Positions 41,719 through 51,333 of a stretch of DNA of 64,000 nt are shown in pieces. This DNA comes from Sandaracinaceae bacterium (lineage in GTDB: Bacteria; Myxococcota_A; Polyangia; Polyangiales; Houyiibacteriaceae): the NCBI GenBank assembly GCA_016706685.1, contig JADJJE010000025.1, forward strand, positions 1 through 64,000, in the 5' to 3' direction. Every line of letters starts with the position of its first letter. Within the stretch, counting starts at the first letter, position 1. The translations under genes and the position numbers were made by a program. Below the pieces are notes generated by a model. It ran no database searches. It was given only the letters and a program-made list of their open reading frames with translations, and was not told where the DNA came from.

Positions 41719-42198
41719 CTAGTTATCGTGCGCTCCGAGCGACCCCTCGGGGCGCCACCAAGCCAGCAGGAGCGCATGAAGATCCACGACCCCGAGCGTC
41801 CCCCACGTGGCCTCGAGGCGCAGCTCGTCCATGTTCTCGGCGGTGACCACCACCTGCAGGGTGTCCTCGTCGAGGGCGAGCGCTTCGATGCCGCTACGCG
41901 GCACGTGCTGGTCACCCGTCTCGGTGCTGAACGACAGGCGCTCTTCGCTCAGCGAGAGCTGCCACGCTGCGCGCTCGCGGGCGCGGCCCAGGCCTCGCCG
42001 CGCGGCCACCAGCCACCCGATGCCGGCCAGCACGCAGGCCAGGCCCAGCACCCCCAGCACCAGCTCACCCCCCGACGCCATGAGCAAGAGCACCCCCGCC
42101 GGGCCCGTGACCAGCGCGGCCACGAAGCGCGCGCGGGCAAAGTCGCGCTCCACGCGGGTGGCGTAGGGCAGCGTCAGCGGCAGCGAGGGGGGCCGCAT
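41719..42198 (-). CDS. Small membrane protein, 159 aa, last gene of CobA-HemD operon
   Basis: Start at the ATG at 42198, five bases after the lipoprotein stop. Two hydrophobic helices near 28-66 (VAALVTGPAGVLLLMASGGE and the following one) are followed by a soluble beta-rich domain that resembles the PH-like domain of small two-helix membrane proteins (RLSFSTETGDQHVPRSGIEA). Function unknown. Confidence 0.65.
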   Translation of the reverse strand: MRPPSLPLTLPYATRVERDFARARFVAALVTGPAGVLLLMASGGELVLGVLGLACVLAGIGWLVAARRGLGRARERAAWQLSLSEERLSFSTETGDQHVPRSGIEALALDEDTLQVVVTAENMDELRLEATWGTLGVVDLHALLLAWWRPEGSLGAHDN

Positions 42199-42203
42199 CG
42201 CGC

Positions 42204-42626
42204 TCAGCGTGCGACGACCCGCAGGTAGAAGCGCTGCTCCGTGTTGTTGCGCACGGTCACCGTCTCCGCGGTGGCGCCCACGATGAGCCCGCTGTCGCCC
42301 GACGCCAGGGTGGAGGAGGCGCCGTTGGGGGTGAAGGATATGTAGATCAGCACGGACTTCGGAACCCGTCCGAGCGGGTGCTCCACCTCGAACGAGGTGC
42401 TGGGCGTGAATTCGACCCAGTCGCAGGTGTCCCCGAACCAGCCGGCCGACTCCCACTCCTCGAGCGTGGGGTCGTAGTCGGCGCAGGGCAGGTCGGCGGC
42501 CGACACCTGCTCTGGCATCTGCGCCTCGGCTTCGCCGCAGCCGGACAGGACCAGGGGCAGAGCGGCCACGAGCACGAGCGGCAGCAGGAGGGAAGCCAAA
42601 CGGCGTGGCAGGTGCGACATGGTCAT
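42204..42626 (-). CDS. Putative lipoprotein, 140 aa
   Basis: Signal peptide with lipobox LPLVLSGC near residue 30. The mature domain is small and beta-rich (WVEFTPSTSFEVEHPLGRVP and VLIYISF) with one pair of Cys that could form a disulfide. It overlaps the CobA-HemD gene by four bases, which is odd company for a surface protein and suggests read-through expression rather than a shared pathway. No family recognised. Confidence 0.65.
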   Translation of the reverse strand: MTMSHLPRRLASLLLPLVLVAALPLVLSGCGEAEAQMPEQVSAADLPCADYDPTLEEWESAGWFGDTCDWVEFTPSTSFEVEHPLGRVPKSVLIYISFTPNGASSTLASGDSGLIVGATAETVTVRNNTEQRFYLRVVAR

Positions 42627-44200
42627 GCGGGTTGGGTCCTGGTGCGGGCGTCTCGTTCCAGCAGGTCCACCATCGCGGCGATGGTGTGCGGGGAGGCCTC
42701 GAGCGTGGGCTCGAGCCCAGCGGCGCGAAGCGTGTCCGACGTGATGGGGCCAATGGACAGCAGCGTGCGGGTGGCCAGTAGCGCGCGCGCATCTTCGCCG
42801 GCCGCGGTCAGCGCGTCGATCAGGTTGCGCACCGTGGATGACGACGTGAACGCCACCGTGTCCACCGGCGCGAACGTATCGTCGTCCGGGTCGCCCAGCA
42901 GCGCGTGGCGCAGCACGTCGCGCGTGGCGTCGTCCGGGCCCAGCGTCTCGTAGGCGGTCACCACGTCCACCGTCACGCCGGCGGCGCGCAGCGTGTCCGG
43001 CAGCACCTCGCGCGCCACGCGAGCGCGCGGCAGGAGGACGCGGTCACCGGCGCGCACCACCTGCAGCAGCGCGGCCACGATGCCCTCGTTGGTGCTGTCG
43101 TCCGGCACGATGTCCGCGAACACACCCCGCTCGCGCAGCTCGTCGGCCGTCTTCGGGCCAATGGCGGCCACCTGCGCTGGGCCCAGCGCGCGGGCGTCCT
43201 TGCCGCTGGCGTAGAGCGCGTCGAAGAAGCTGCGCACCGCGTTGGCCGACGTGAACACTACCACGCGGTAGCCCGTGAGGTCCGTCACCGCGCGCCGCAG
43301 CGGCTCGGGGTCGCTCGGGGGCTGCACGCGGATGGTGGGCACGCTCAGCGTGTCGGCGCCGGCTTCACGCAGCTTGGTGACCAGCGCGCCGGCTTGGTCC
43401 ACCGCGCGCGTCACCAGCACGCGCCGCCCGAAGAGCGGCTTGTCGTCGAACCAGCGCAGCGTCTCGCGCAGGCGCACCACCTCGCCCACGATGGTGAGCG
43501 CCGGCGTGCCGATGCCCGCCTCGGCCACGCGCAGGTGGATGTCCGCCACCGTGCCCACCACGGTGCGCTGGCGCGGAAGCGACGCCCACTGCACCACGGC
43601 GACCGGGGTCTCGGGCGAGCGCCCGTGCTCCAGCAGCGAGCGCATCATGCTGGCCAGGCGGCGCCGGCCCATGAAGATGACCAGCGTCTGCGTGGCCGTG
43701 GCCAGGTGCGCCCAATCGTGACTGGATCCGTCCTTCTCCGGCGACTCGGTGGCCGTGATGAACGCCACGCTGGACGCGAGGTCGCGGTGCGTCAGCGAGA
43801 TGCCCGCATAGGCCGTGGCCGCGAGCGGCGAGGGCACACCGGGCACCACCTCGAACGGGATGCCCGCCTTGGCCAGCGCCTCGGCCTCTTCGGACCCGCG
43901 ACCGAAGAGGTAGGGGTCACCACCCTTCAGGCGCACCACGGTACGGCCTGCCAGCGCGGCCCGCACCAGCCGCTCGTTGATCTCGGTCTGACGCTCGCTC
44001 ACGCGCCCCCCGCGCTTGCCCACGAACACGCGCTCGGCGCTGGCGGGCACATGCTGAAGCAGCTCGGGGTGCACCAGCGCGTCGTACAGCACCAGGTCGG
44101 CCCGCTGCAGGTGGCGCACGGCGCGCAGGGTGATCAGCTCTGGGTCGCCCGGACCGGCGCCCACCAGAAAGACCCGACCGCGCTGTGAGGTTTCCGACAC
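42623..44200 (-). CDS. cobA-hemD: Uroporphyrinogen-III C-methyltransferase / uroporphyrinogen-III synthase fusion
   Basis: 525 aa, GTG start at 44200. Residues 1-245 are the SAM-dependent methyltransferase that makes precorrin-2: GAGPGDPELITLRA at the N-terminus, RLKGGDPYLFGRG, the VVPGVPSPLAATAYAGI loop and WASLPRQRTVVGT. Residues 260-515 are uroporphyrinogen-III synthase: GRRVLVTRA, FTSANAVRSFFDAL, GPKTADELRERG and FTSSSTVRNLI. The protein therefore closes the tetrapyrrole ring and directs product to sirohaem or cobalamin. Such fusions are known in many bacteria. It is the first gene of a three-gene unit. Confidence 0.95.
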   Translation of the reverse strand: MSETSQRGRVFLVGAGPGDPELITLRAVRHLQRADLVLYDALVHPELLQHVPASAERVFVGKRGGRVSERQTEINERLVRAALAGRTVVRLKGGDPYLFGRGSEEAEALAKAGIPFEVVPGVPSPLAATAYAGISLTHRDLASSVAFITATESPEKDGSSHDWAHLATATQTLVIFMGRRRLASMMRSLLEHGRSPETPVAVVQWASLPRQRTVVGTVADIHLRVAEAGIGTPALTIVGEVVRLRETLRWFDDKPLFGRRVLVTRAVDQAGALVTKLREAGADTLSVPTIRVQPPSDPEPLRRAVTDLTGYRVVVFTSANAVRSFFDALYASGKDARALGPAQVAAIGPKTADELRERGVFADIVPDDSTNEGIVAALLQVVRAGDRVLLPRARVAREVLPDTLRAAGVTVDVVTAYETLGPDDATRDVLRHALLGDPDDDTFAPVDTVAFTSSSTVRNLIDALTAAGEDARALLATRTLLSIGPITSDTLRAAGLEPTLEASPHTIAAMVDLLERDARTRTQPA

Positions 44201-44663
44201 GCGCGCAGTGTAGGGCGGGGGGCCTCAGAATCAATCAGCCGAAGAGCGGCGAAAGGCGGTGCGAACAATCGCGCTAGCTGGAAGGTCGATAGCACCCCGG
44301 TTGAAATCCGGGGCGCATCCCGGCCTCGGCAGGAGCGGAAGCCGCACGGGGCGACGTGATCGAAGCTGGTGCGAGGTCGACGACGTAGACCGTCGGTCGT
44401 GACCTGAGCGTTGACGGCGACGGCGACGGCGCGCAGAGAAGCTCCGCGCGACCGGCGCCCTATACTGACACCGCACGATCTGCGCCGAAGACGGCGCCCC
44501 GGTCACGGCCGCCGCCGGCGGGTCCGCCGTCACGACGTCAACACGTCCACGTCCACGTCGACACGGCTGGGCAGGCTCGGGTCGCGGGTCCTGACTTTGG
44601 GGCCCAGGCGCCCTCCGGCGACGGCCGTTGACCCGGGGCTCCGAAAGCGAGTAGGGATGAGAG
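44201..44663. other. 463-bp gene-free stretch with a strong hairpin
   Basis: No frame here has coding character. It must carry the leftward promoter of the CobA-HemD gene and the rightward promoter of the gene at 44664. CCCCGG (44295-44300) and CCGGGG (44308-44313) form a perfect 6-bp stem with a 7-base TTGAAAT loop. The stretch 44410-44445 holds short GGCGAC repeats. TATACT at 44461-44466 resembles a -10 box but lacks a matching -35. A small RNA is possible but not demonstrated. Confidence 0.4.
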
Positions 44664-45341
<678 letters not shown>

Positions 45342-45410
45342 GCACAGCGCCAGTGCAGCCCCACCCAGGCCAGCGGGCGCGCCCGCTGAGAATGGGCTAT
45401 CGAGCCTCGC

Positions 45411-46523
45411 ATGCCGAGTGTCCTGTATGTCTCCAAGCCCGTCGCGCCTCCCTGGAACGACAGCTCCAAGAACCTGGTGCGTGACCTGGCGCTGGGGCTG
45501 ACGCGCTACACGCCCGCCGTCATGACGCGGCGAGGGGAGGACCACTCGCTCGGCAGCACGGTGGAGGCCGACCCCATCTATCCGGCGAGCGCCGGCGGCT
45601 TTGCACCCGGCATGAAGGACAACGCGCGCGTCATGGGCCGCCTGCTGATTGGGCGCGCGCCAGACCTGGTGCACTTCTTCTTCGCCCCCAACCCCAAGAG
45701 CTCGGCCGCAGGGCGCCTCGCCACCACGCTGCGCCGCATGCCCTCGGTGCACACCATCTGCAGCGCGCCGCGCGAGGAGCAGGCCGCCGCGCGCGTGCTC
45801 TTCGCGGACAAGAACGTGGTGCTCAGCGCCCACACCGAGGCGCGCATGCTGGCGGCTGGCGTGCCGCGCGAGCGCCTGGTGCGCATCCCGCCCGCCATCG
45901 CTCCGCTGACGCCGCCCGATGCCGCCGCCGTGGCGAGCGGGCGCGCGCTCTTCGACCTGCCCGCCACGGCCCCGCTGCTCTGCTACCCCGGTGACCTCGA
46001 GTTCGGGCGCGGCGCGCTCACGGTGCTCGAGGCGTTCGCGGCCATGCCGCAGCGCGACGCGATTCTGGTGATGGCCTGCCGCGCGAAGACCGCCGGGGCG
46101 CGCGAGGCCGAGCAACAGCTCCGCGCGCAGGCCGAGCAGCTGGGCATCGCACCGCGGGTGGTCTGGATCGGCGAGACCAACGCCATCCACACCCTGCTGG
46201 CCGCCGTGGACGTGGTGCTGCTGCCCACCGACACGCTCTACGCCAAGATGGACTACCCGCTGGTCATCCTCGAGGCCATGTCGCTCGGGAAGCCGGTGGT
46301 GGTGGGCCTCGGCACACCCGCCGAGGAGCTCTGCACGGGGGGCGCGGCGCTCGCCACCGAGGTCTCGCGCGACGCGGTGCTGGACGTCATGACGCGCCTC
46401 ACGGACAGCGCTTCGCTGCGCGCCGACCACGGTGAGCGCGGCCGGCAGAGGGTGCTGAGCGCCTACACCCGCGCCCCCATGGCGGCGGCCTATGAAGCCC
46501 TTTATGACGAACTGGTGGCTTGA
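45411..46523 (+). CDS. Glycosyltransferase, GT4-like (GT-B fold)
   Basis: 370 aa. The N-terminal domain opens with SVLYVSKPVAPPWNDSSKNL, the acceptor-side glycine/serine loop of GT-B enzymes. The C-terminal domain shows LLCYPGDLEFGRG at the hinge and the donor-binding motif PLVILEAMSLGKPVVVG with the E-x7-E-like spacing of GT4. It transfers a sugar from a nucleotide donor to an unknown acceptor. It lies 32 bases upstream of a methyltransferase gene on the same strand; together they could modify a glycan or glycolipid. Confidence 0.87.
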   Translation: MPSVLYVSKPVAPPWNDSSKNLVRDLALGLTRYTPAVMTRRGEDHSLGSTVEADPIYPASAGGFAPGMKDNARVMGRLLIGRAPDLVHFFFAPNPKSSAAGRLATTLRRMPSVHTICSAPREEQAAARVLFADKNVVLSAHTEARMLAAGVPRERLVRIPPAIAPLTPPDAAAVASGRALFDLPATAPLLCYPGDLEFGRGALTVLEAFAAMPQRDAILVMACRAKTAGAREAEQQLRAQAEQLGIAPRVVWIGETNAIHTLLAAVDVVLLPTDTLYAKMDYPLVILEAMSLGKPVVVGLGTPAEELCTGGAALATEVSRDAVLDVMTRLTDSASLRADHGERGRQRVLSAYTRAPMAAAYEALYDELVA

Positions 46524-46555
46524 CCCGCAGGCCACTTGGCCTCAACAAACGCGCC

Positions 46556-47278
46556 ATGTCCAGTGACCCAGCCCAGGCCAAGACCTACTACGACGACTTC
46601 AGCGGTTGGTACGAGCGTGAGCGCTCGCGCGGCTACCACGTCATGCTGGACGACATCGAGGTCGCCATCGCCGAGCCGTTCGCGCGCGGCAAGGACATCC
46701 TCGAGATGGGCTGCGGCACGGGTCTCATCATGCGTCGCCTCGCCCCTCAGGCCCGCTCGGCCAAGGGCGTGGACATCTCGCCGGGCATGATCGAGCTGGC
46801 CAAGGAGCGCGGCCTGGACGTGCAGCTCGGCAGCGTCACGGAGCTGCCCTTCGCGGACCAGAGCTTCGACCTGGTCTACAGCTTCAAGGTGCTGGCCCAC
46901 ATCCCCGAGATTGGTCAGGCCCTCAGCGAGGCCGCCCGCGTCACGCGCCCCGGCGGGCACATGCTGCTCGAGTTCTACAACCCGCTCAGCCTGCGCTACG
47001 CCGCGAAGCGCCTGGCCGGCCCGCAGCGCATCAGCGAGACCCGCACCGAGGCGGACATGTTCACGCGCTGGGACTCGCCCTTCACCATCCCGAAGCTGCT
47101 GCCGCCCAACGTGGAGCTGCTGGGCTTCCGCGGCGTGCGCGTGCTCACGCCGGCCGCCTTCGTGCACCGCGTCCCCGTGGTGGGTCCGGCCCTGCGCCGC
47201 GCCGAGAGCATGGTGGTGGACTCGCCGCTGCGGTACTTCGGCGGCTTCCTCATCGCCGTGCTCCGCCGCGTCGACTGA
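46556..47278 (+). CDS. Class I SAM-dependent methyltransferase (Methyltransf_11)
   Basis: 240 aa from the ATG at 46556; a longer start at 46520 lacks support. Motif I is DILEMGCGTGLIMRRL, motif II-like AKGVDISPGMIELA and the catalytic-loop region FDLVYSFKVLAHIPE, all of the Methyltransf_11 family. The N-terminal YYDDFSGWYERERSRGYH is typical of lipid or quinone methyltransferases of the UbiE group. The substrate is unknown. It ends 45 bases before the large dyad upstream of the FKBP gene. Confidence 0.9.
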   Translation: MSSDPAQAKTYYDDFSGWYERERSRGYHVMLDDIEVAIAEPFARGKDILEMGCGTGLIMRRLAPQARSAKGVDISPGMIELAKERGLDVQLGSVTELPFADQSFDLVYSFKVLAHIPEIGQALSEAARVTRPGGHMLLEFYNPLSLRYAAKRLAGPQRISETRTEADMFTRWDSPFTIPKLLPPNVELLGFRGVRVLTPAAFVHRVPVVGPALRRAESMVVDSPLRYFGGFLIAVLRRVD

Positions 47279-47323
47279 TCCCCCGGGCGACTACAGCGCG
47301 CGGGTGTCGTCGCGGCGGCCGAG

Positions 47324-47360
47324 TTGGTCAATCGTAAGTGACTCACTCATGGTTGACCAA
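47324..47360. promoter_or_regulatory. 37-bp nested dyad upstream of FKBP gene
   Basis: TTGGTCAA (47324-47331) is the exact reverse complement of TTGACCAA (47353-47360). Inside it, AGTGACTCACT (47337-47347) is itself a perfect odd palindrome with the same centre (47342). As RNA, wobble pairs extend the outer stem. The shared centre argues for one element, either a dimeric operator or a hairpin in the leader. It lies 28 bases before the FKBP ATG. Confidence 0.5.
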
Positions 47361-47387
47361 TCGGTTCCCCGATCTAGGCTCGGCGCC

Positions 47388-47744
47388 ATGACCATGATCA
47401 ACACCCCTTCGGGGCTCTCCTACGAAGACACGCGCGCTGGCACCGGCGCCACGCCCAAGAAGGGCCAGGCCTGCGTGATGCACTACACGGGCTGGCTCTA
47501 CGTGAACGGCGCGAAGGGCGCGAAGTTCGACAGCTCGCTCGACCGCGGGCAGCCCTTCATCTTCCCGATCGGCGTCGGCCGCGTCATCCAGGGCTGGGAC
47601 GAAGGGGTGGGCACCATGCAGGTGGGCGGCGCACGCACGCTCGTCATCCCGCCCGAGCTCGGCTACGGCGGGCGCGGTGCGGGCGGGGTCATCCCGCCCA
47701 ACGCCACGCTGCTCTTCGAGGTCGAGCTGCTCGAGCTGCGCTGA
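47388..47744 (+). CDS. FKBP-type peptidyl-prolyl isomerase
   Basis: 118 aa single-domain FKBP, probably cytoplasmic since no signal peptide is present. The core is complete: VMHYTGWLYVNG, KFDSSLDRGQPF, the VIQGWDEGVGTMQVG loop and IPPELGYGGRGAGGVIPPNA, ending FEVELLELR. It accelerates cis-trans isomerisation of X-Pro bonds. It has its own leader with a striking dyad and a terminator after the stop, so it looks monocistronic and regulated. Confidence 0.95.
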   Translation: MTMINTPSGLSYEDTRAGTGATPKKGQACVMHYTGWLYVNGAKGAKFDSSLDRGQPFIFPIGVGRVIQGWDEGVGTMQVGGARTLVIPPELGYGGRGAGGVIPPNATLLFEVELLELR

Positions 47745-47756
47745 GCCAGCACTCCG

Positions 47757-47773
47757 CCCCGGGCCACCCGGGG
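47757..47773. terminator. Bidirectional hairpin between FKBP and DEAD-box genes
   Basis: CCCCGGG (47757-47763) pairs with CCCGGGG (47767-47773) around a three-base loop, in the 34-base gap between two convergent stop codons. No T run, but position and strength suit a bidirectional terminator. Confidence 0.45.
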
Positions 47774-47778
47774 TGGGG

Positions 47779-49746
47779 CTACTTCCGCGCGAATTCCACG
47801 ATCAGCTCGCGGTCGCGTTGCGTGGTCCCGTTCAGCGCGGCCACGGCGGCGTCGGCCACCTCGCGCGGCAGGAACACGAACGAGTGCCGGTCGCGCACGC
47901 GGATGCGGCCCACCTGGTCGGCGGGCACGCCGCCCACGTCGATGAACAGGCGGTTCAGCTCGCCGGCGCTCACGTCGTCGCGCTTGCCCAGGCTCACGTA
48001 GAGCTTGGCCTCGTTCTCGTTGGCGGTGTCGTCGTCGGCGTCGCTGCGGCGGCCCTCGGTGGGCGCGCTCTGACCGGTGGCGGTGGCGTCGAACGAGAGC
48101 TCGCTCTGGCCCGCGCCCGGCCGGCCTTGGCCTTCGCCACGGCGCTTGCGGCGACGGCGGCGGCTGCGCTCCTCGTCGTTGCCTCCGGCGTCGGTGTCGC
48201 CGTCGTTGTCGGCGTCCGTGTCGTTGAGGTCCACGAAGTCATCCTTCGGAGCCGCCACGCGCGGGCTGGGGGCGGGGCTGGCGCTGCGGGGCGGCTTCTG
48301 GCTGGGCCGCGGGCTGCGCTCACGCTCCGGGTTGGGCGCGGGGCGCGGGCGCTGCTCACGGCGCGCGGCGGCGGCGCGTTCGTCCACCACCTCTTCGGTG
48401 GAGGCCCCGAAGAACGAGCCCAGCAGGCCGGCGATGAGGTGCTCGGCGTCCGGGTGCGTGAGCAGGCGCTTGGCCACGGCGCGGTCGAGGTCCGCCACGG
48501 CGCCCTGGAAAGTGCGCGCCAGCATGAGGATGCGGTCGGCCTCGCGGCGTGTGCGCTCTTCGCCGGCGGTGGGGATGGAGCGCTCCACCGGGAAGATGGA
48601 GTACTGCAGGCGCAGGTAGTAGAGCTGCCCCAGCTCCTGCGGCGCCACCAGCGTGATGGCGGTGCCGGTGCGGCCCGCGCGCCCCGTGCGGCCCGTGCGG
48701 TGCACGTACTGCTCGAGGTGGTTGGGCATCTCGAAGTTGATGACGTGCGTGAGGTGCGAGATGTCGATGCCGCGCGCCGCCACGTCGGTGCACACCAGGA
48801 AGCGGATGTTGCCCTCGCGCGTGGCCGCCATGACCTTCTCGCGGTCGCTCTGCGCCATGTCGCCGTTCAGCCACTCGGCGTTGAAGCCGGCGTTCTGCAG
48901 CTCGGTGGCCACACGCTCGGTGTCCACCTTGGTGTTGCAGAAGATGATGGCGCTCTCGGGGTCTTCCACCTCGATGATGCGCACCAGGTCGCGCGTGCGC
49001 GCCATGCCCGACACCATGAACGTGAAGTGCTCGATGCCCAGCGCGCCCACGGCGTCGCCGCTCAGCGTGATGAACTCGGGGTTCTTCATGTGGCGCTCGG
49101 CCACACGGTGCACCGGGCCATCCACCGTGGCGGAGAAGAGCAGCGTCTGACGCGTGGCCGGCAGCAGCTCCATGATGGCGTTGAGCTCCACCGCGAAGCC
49201 CATGGACAGCATCTCGTCGGCCTCGTCCAGGATGAGCACCTTGAGCCGGTCGCCCTTGATGGTGCCGCGGCGCAAGTGGTCGAGCACGCGGCCCGGCGTG
49301 CCGGAGATGATCTGCGCGCCCTCGCTCAGCTCGCGGACCTGACGCTCCATCGGGGCACCGCCGTACACCGCGGTGGTGTGGATGCCGGTGGTGGCGCCGA
49401 TGCGGCCGATCTCGCGCGCCGATTGCAGCGCCAGCTCACGCGTGGGCGCCAGGATGAGCGCCTGCGGCCCACCGTTCACGTCGATCAAGCGGTCCACCAG
49501 CGGCAGGCCGAAGGCGCCTGTCTTGCCGGTGCCGGTGCGCGACTGCACGATGATGTCGCGGCCGTTGATGGCCAGCGGGTAGGCCTGGATCTGCACCGGG
49601 GTAGGGTTGCTCCAGCCCATCTCGTCGATGGCGCGGCGCACCTCGGCGCGCATGGGGATGACATCGAAAGTGGGCAGCTCGGGGGCACTGGTGGTGCCGG
49701 GCTCGGTGGGTTCGCCGCTGTCGGAGGGCGCATGGCCAGTCGTCAT
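47779..49746 (-). CDS. DEAD-box RNA helicase with C-terminal DbpA-like RNA-binding domain
   Basis: 655 aa. All core motifs are seen: Q motif (NPTPVQIQAYP), I SRTGTGKT (69-76), Ia APTRELA, II DEAD, III SAT, V TDVAARGID and VI HRTGRTGRAGR. A Pro/Arg-rich, acidic and basic disordered region covers ~430-560. The last ~80 residues (KLYVSLGKRDDVSAGELNRL ... DRHSFVFLP) form the RRM-like domain that DbpA/CsdA proteins use to bind structured RNA. It should remodel ribosomal or other structured RNA, possibly in the cold. The upstream gene overlaps its start by four bases. Confidence 0.95.
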   Translation of the reverse strand: MTTGHAPSDSGEPTEPGTTSAPELPTFDVIPMRAEVRRAIDEMGWSNPTPVQIQAYPLAINGRDIIVQSRTGTGKTGAFGLPLVDRLIDVNGGPQALILAPTRELALQSAREIGRIGATTGIHTTAVYGGAPMERQVRELSEGAQIISGTPGRVLDHLRRGTIKGDRLKVLILDEADEMLSMGFAVELNAIMELLPATRQTLLFSATVDGPVHRVAERHMKNPEFITLSGDAVGALGIEHFTFMVSGMARTRDLVRIIEVEDPESAIIFCNTKVDTERVATELQNAGFNAEWLNGDMAQSDREKVMAATREGNIRFLVCTDVAARGIDISHLTHVINFEMPNHLEQYVHRTGRTGRAGRTGTAITLVAPQELGQLYYLRLQYSIFPVERSIPTAGEERTRREADRILMLARTFQGAVADLDRAVAKRLLTHPDAEHLIAGLLGSFFGASTEEVVDERAAAARREQRPRPAPNPERERSPRPSQKPPRSASPAPSPRVAAPKDDFVDLNDTDADNDGDTDAGGNDEERSRRRRRKRRGEGQGRPGAGQSELSFDATATGQSAPTEGRRSDADDDTANENEAKLYVSLGKRDDVSAGELNRLFIDVGGVPADQVGRIRVRDRHSFVFLPREVADAAVAALNGTTQRDRELIVEFARK

Positions 49747-50261
49747 GGATGATTCTCTTCAGGTGGAGACGCGCGTTCGGCGTCGGTGTCCGCCAGCCGC
49801 TCCGCGAGGGAGCGCGCCAGGCGGCCCTCTTCGCGTTCGTAGCGTCGCAGACTGGTTTGGATTCGGTGGCGCAGGCGGCCGAGGTTCGCGTGCAGCGACT
49901 CGTCGCACTGGCCGGTGAGTGCAGTGTGTTGGCGGTCCCATTCCCGAAAGAAGTGCGCGTCCTCGGACACGTCTGCCGTCGGGTATTGGGTCTGCGCCGC
50001 CGCGTGCGCCATCAAGCTGGCGTACATGGTGCGCATGGTTTCTTCACAGTGTGCCGCTGAGGCACCCCCGTCGGCGAGGCCGCGCTCCGGGAAGAGGGCC
50101 TGCGGAATGACGGAGGCGAAGGCCACCAGCGTGATGTAGACGATGCCCACCCCCCAGACCGCGAGCACGAGCTTGCGCCCGAGGCCGACGTTGCGTCGGC
50201 GCTCACGGGACTCGGGCTCGTCGGGCTCTTGGCCGGCCGCGCCGCTCGCTTCTGCGGGCAT
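49743..50261 (-). CDS. Membrane-anchored hypothetical protein, 172 aa
   Basis: A basic, polar N-terminus is followed by one hydrophobic helix at about 30-54 (LVLAVWGVGIVYITLVAFAS). The periplasmic part has two Cys (HCEETM and GQCDESL) and a long, charged amphipathic C-terminal helix. ATGA overlap with the DEAD-box gene means they are translated together, but no functional link is obvious. No family recognised. Confidence 0.65.
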   Translation of the reverse strand: MPAEASGAAGQEPDEPESRERRRNVGLGRKLVLAVWGVGIVYITLVAFASVIPQALFPERGLADGGASAAHCEETMRTMYASLMAHAAAQTQYPTADVSEDAHFFREWDRQHTALTGQCDESLHANLGRLRHRIQTSLRRYEREEGRLARSLAERLADTDAERASPPEENHP

Positions 50262-50376
50262 CGTGGGGATCTTCTACTTCTCCCGGGGGAGCTTCAGGGT
50301 GGAGGCGGTGACCGGCTGGGTAGCGCTGGAGAGCCGCGAAATTCGTGCCCTTTTGTACCGATCCACGGGCCCCGGG

Positions 50377-51201
50377 TCAACCCGGCAGCGCGCGCCGGGC
50401 CAGGATCTGATTGACCAGGTGCAGGTCGTGCGGCTTGTCCACGTCGATGGCGGCCTCGGCAAACCGGCTGCGCACCAGCGCGGCGCGCACGTCGGCCTGC
50501 TGGCCAATCGCGTCGGCGGCCATGTCCACCGTCAGGCGCCGCAGGGCGAAGTTCAGCAGCGTCTTCGGGCCCAACGAGTAGGCCATTTTCCACGGCTTCT
50601 TGCGGTCCTGCTCGAGCTTCCGCCAGAACGCCATGGCGTTGCGCCCGCGCGGCGTGGGCAGGGCAAACAGGTTGCAGCCGCTGATCGCCTCGTCCGCGAA
50701 GCGGAAGTAGGTGCGGCGCGTCTCGGGGTACTCGGCGCGGATGGTGTCTTCGCGCGCCACCAGCGCGGCCACGTCCACGTGCGCCGGGATTCCCTGCACG
50801 AAGTCCGCGATCATGGCCGTGGTCAGCAGCGGGTGGTCGGCCGTGGTGACCAGCGCGGGGTAGGGCGAGTAGGCGTCCAGCACCTTGGTCACGCTCTGGC
50901 TGGGCGAGGGCGCGGCGTGCGTGACCGTCAGGCGCCCCTCGGCGATCAGCTGCTTGGCCACCGGCAGGGCCTCGATGAGCTCGGGGGCCTCGATGACCGC
51001 GATGATGTTGCCCACCTCCGGTGCGGCCGCCAGCGTGCGCAGCACGTGCTGCACCATGGGCTCGCCGGCGATCGGGGCCATGGCTTTGTGGGAGATCCCA
51101 CAGTAGCTGGCCACTGGGTCCGTGGGCCCGCGGCTGCCCGCCATGAGGAGGGCGGTATAGGGGCCGCGAGGATTCGAGGGCGGGGTGACCTTGTCGCTCA
51201 T
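50377..51201 (-). CDS. MobA-like nucleotidyltransferase (NTP_transf_3)
   Basis: 274 aa from the ATG at 51201. The nucleotide-sugar pyrophosphorylase-like fold shows LLMAGSRGPTDPVA (19-32, a variant of the G-G-x-G-x-R-x nucleotide loop), a Lys in SHKAMAPIAGEPMV, and the metal-binding Asp in LVTTADHPLL. Such enzymes make NDP-sugars or CDP-polyols, or molybdopterin cytosine dinucleotide. No molybdenum genes are near; instead it is divergent from a lipid-kinase-like and a Tam41-like gene. That points to an activated headgroup or sugar for a lipid, which is inference from context. Confidence 0.82.
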   Translation of the reverse strand: MSDKVTPPSNPRGPYTALLMAGSRGPTDPVASYCGISHKAMAPIAGEPMVQHVLRTLAAAPEVGNIIAVIEAPELIEALPVAKQLIAEGRLTVTHAAPSPSQSVTKVLDAYSPYPALVTTADHPLLTTAMIADFVQGIPAHVDVAALVAREDTIRAEYPETRRTYFRFADEAISGCNLFALPTPRGRNAMAFWRKLEQDRKKPWKMAYSLGPKTLLNFALRRLTVDMAADAIGQQADVRAALVRSRFAEAAIDVDKPHDLHLVNQILARRALPG

Positions 51202-51333
51202 GAGTTCGGACCTAGCTAGCTGCACCAACTGTGCCCCGCAACAAGCCGTTGCATGGCACGGCCGTTGCAGAAGGCTCCCCCCGTGCTCTCCATGACCCCC
51301 GCATCCCCACAAAACTACGGAGCTTTCTCCAGC

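Noticed and set aside
44220..44330. tRNA-like T-arm (CCCCGG TTGAAAT CCGGGG)
   Set aside because: The loop has G where the invariant C of TTC should be, and no matching 5' acceptor strand or anticodon arm lies at the right distance.
44201..44420. Cobalamin riboswitch upstream of the CobA-HemD gene
   Set aside because: No B12-box-like GCCACTG or the other conserved blocks could be found on the minus strand.
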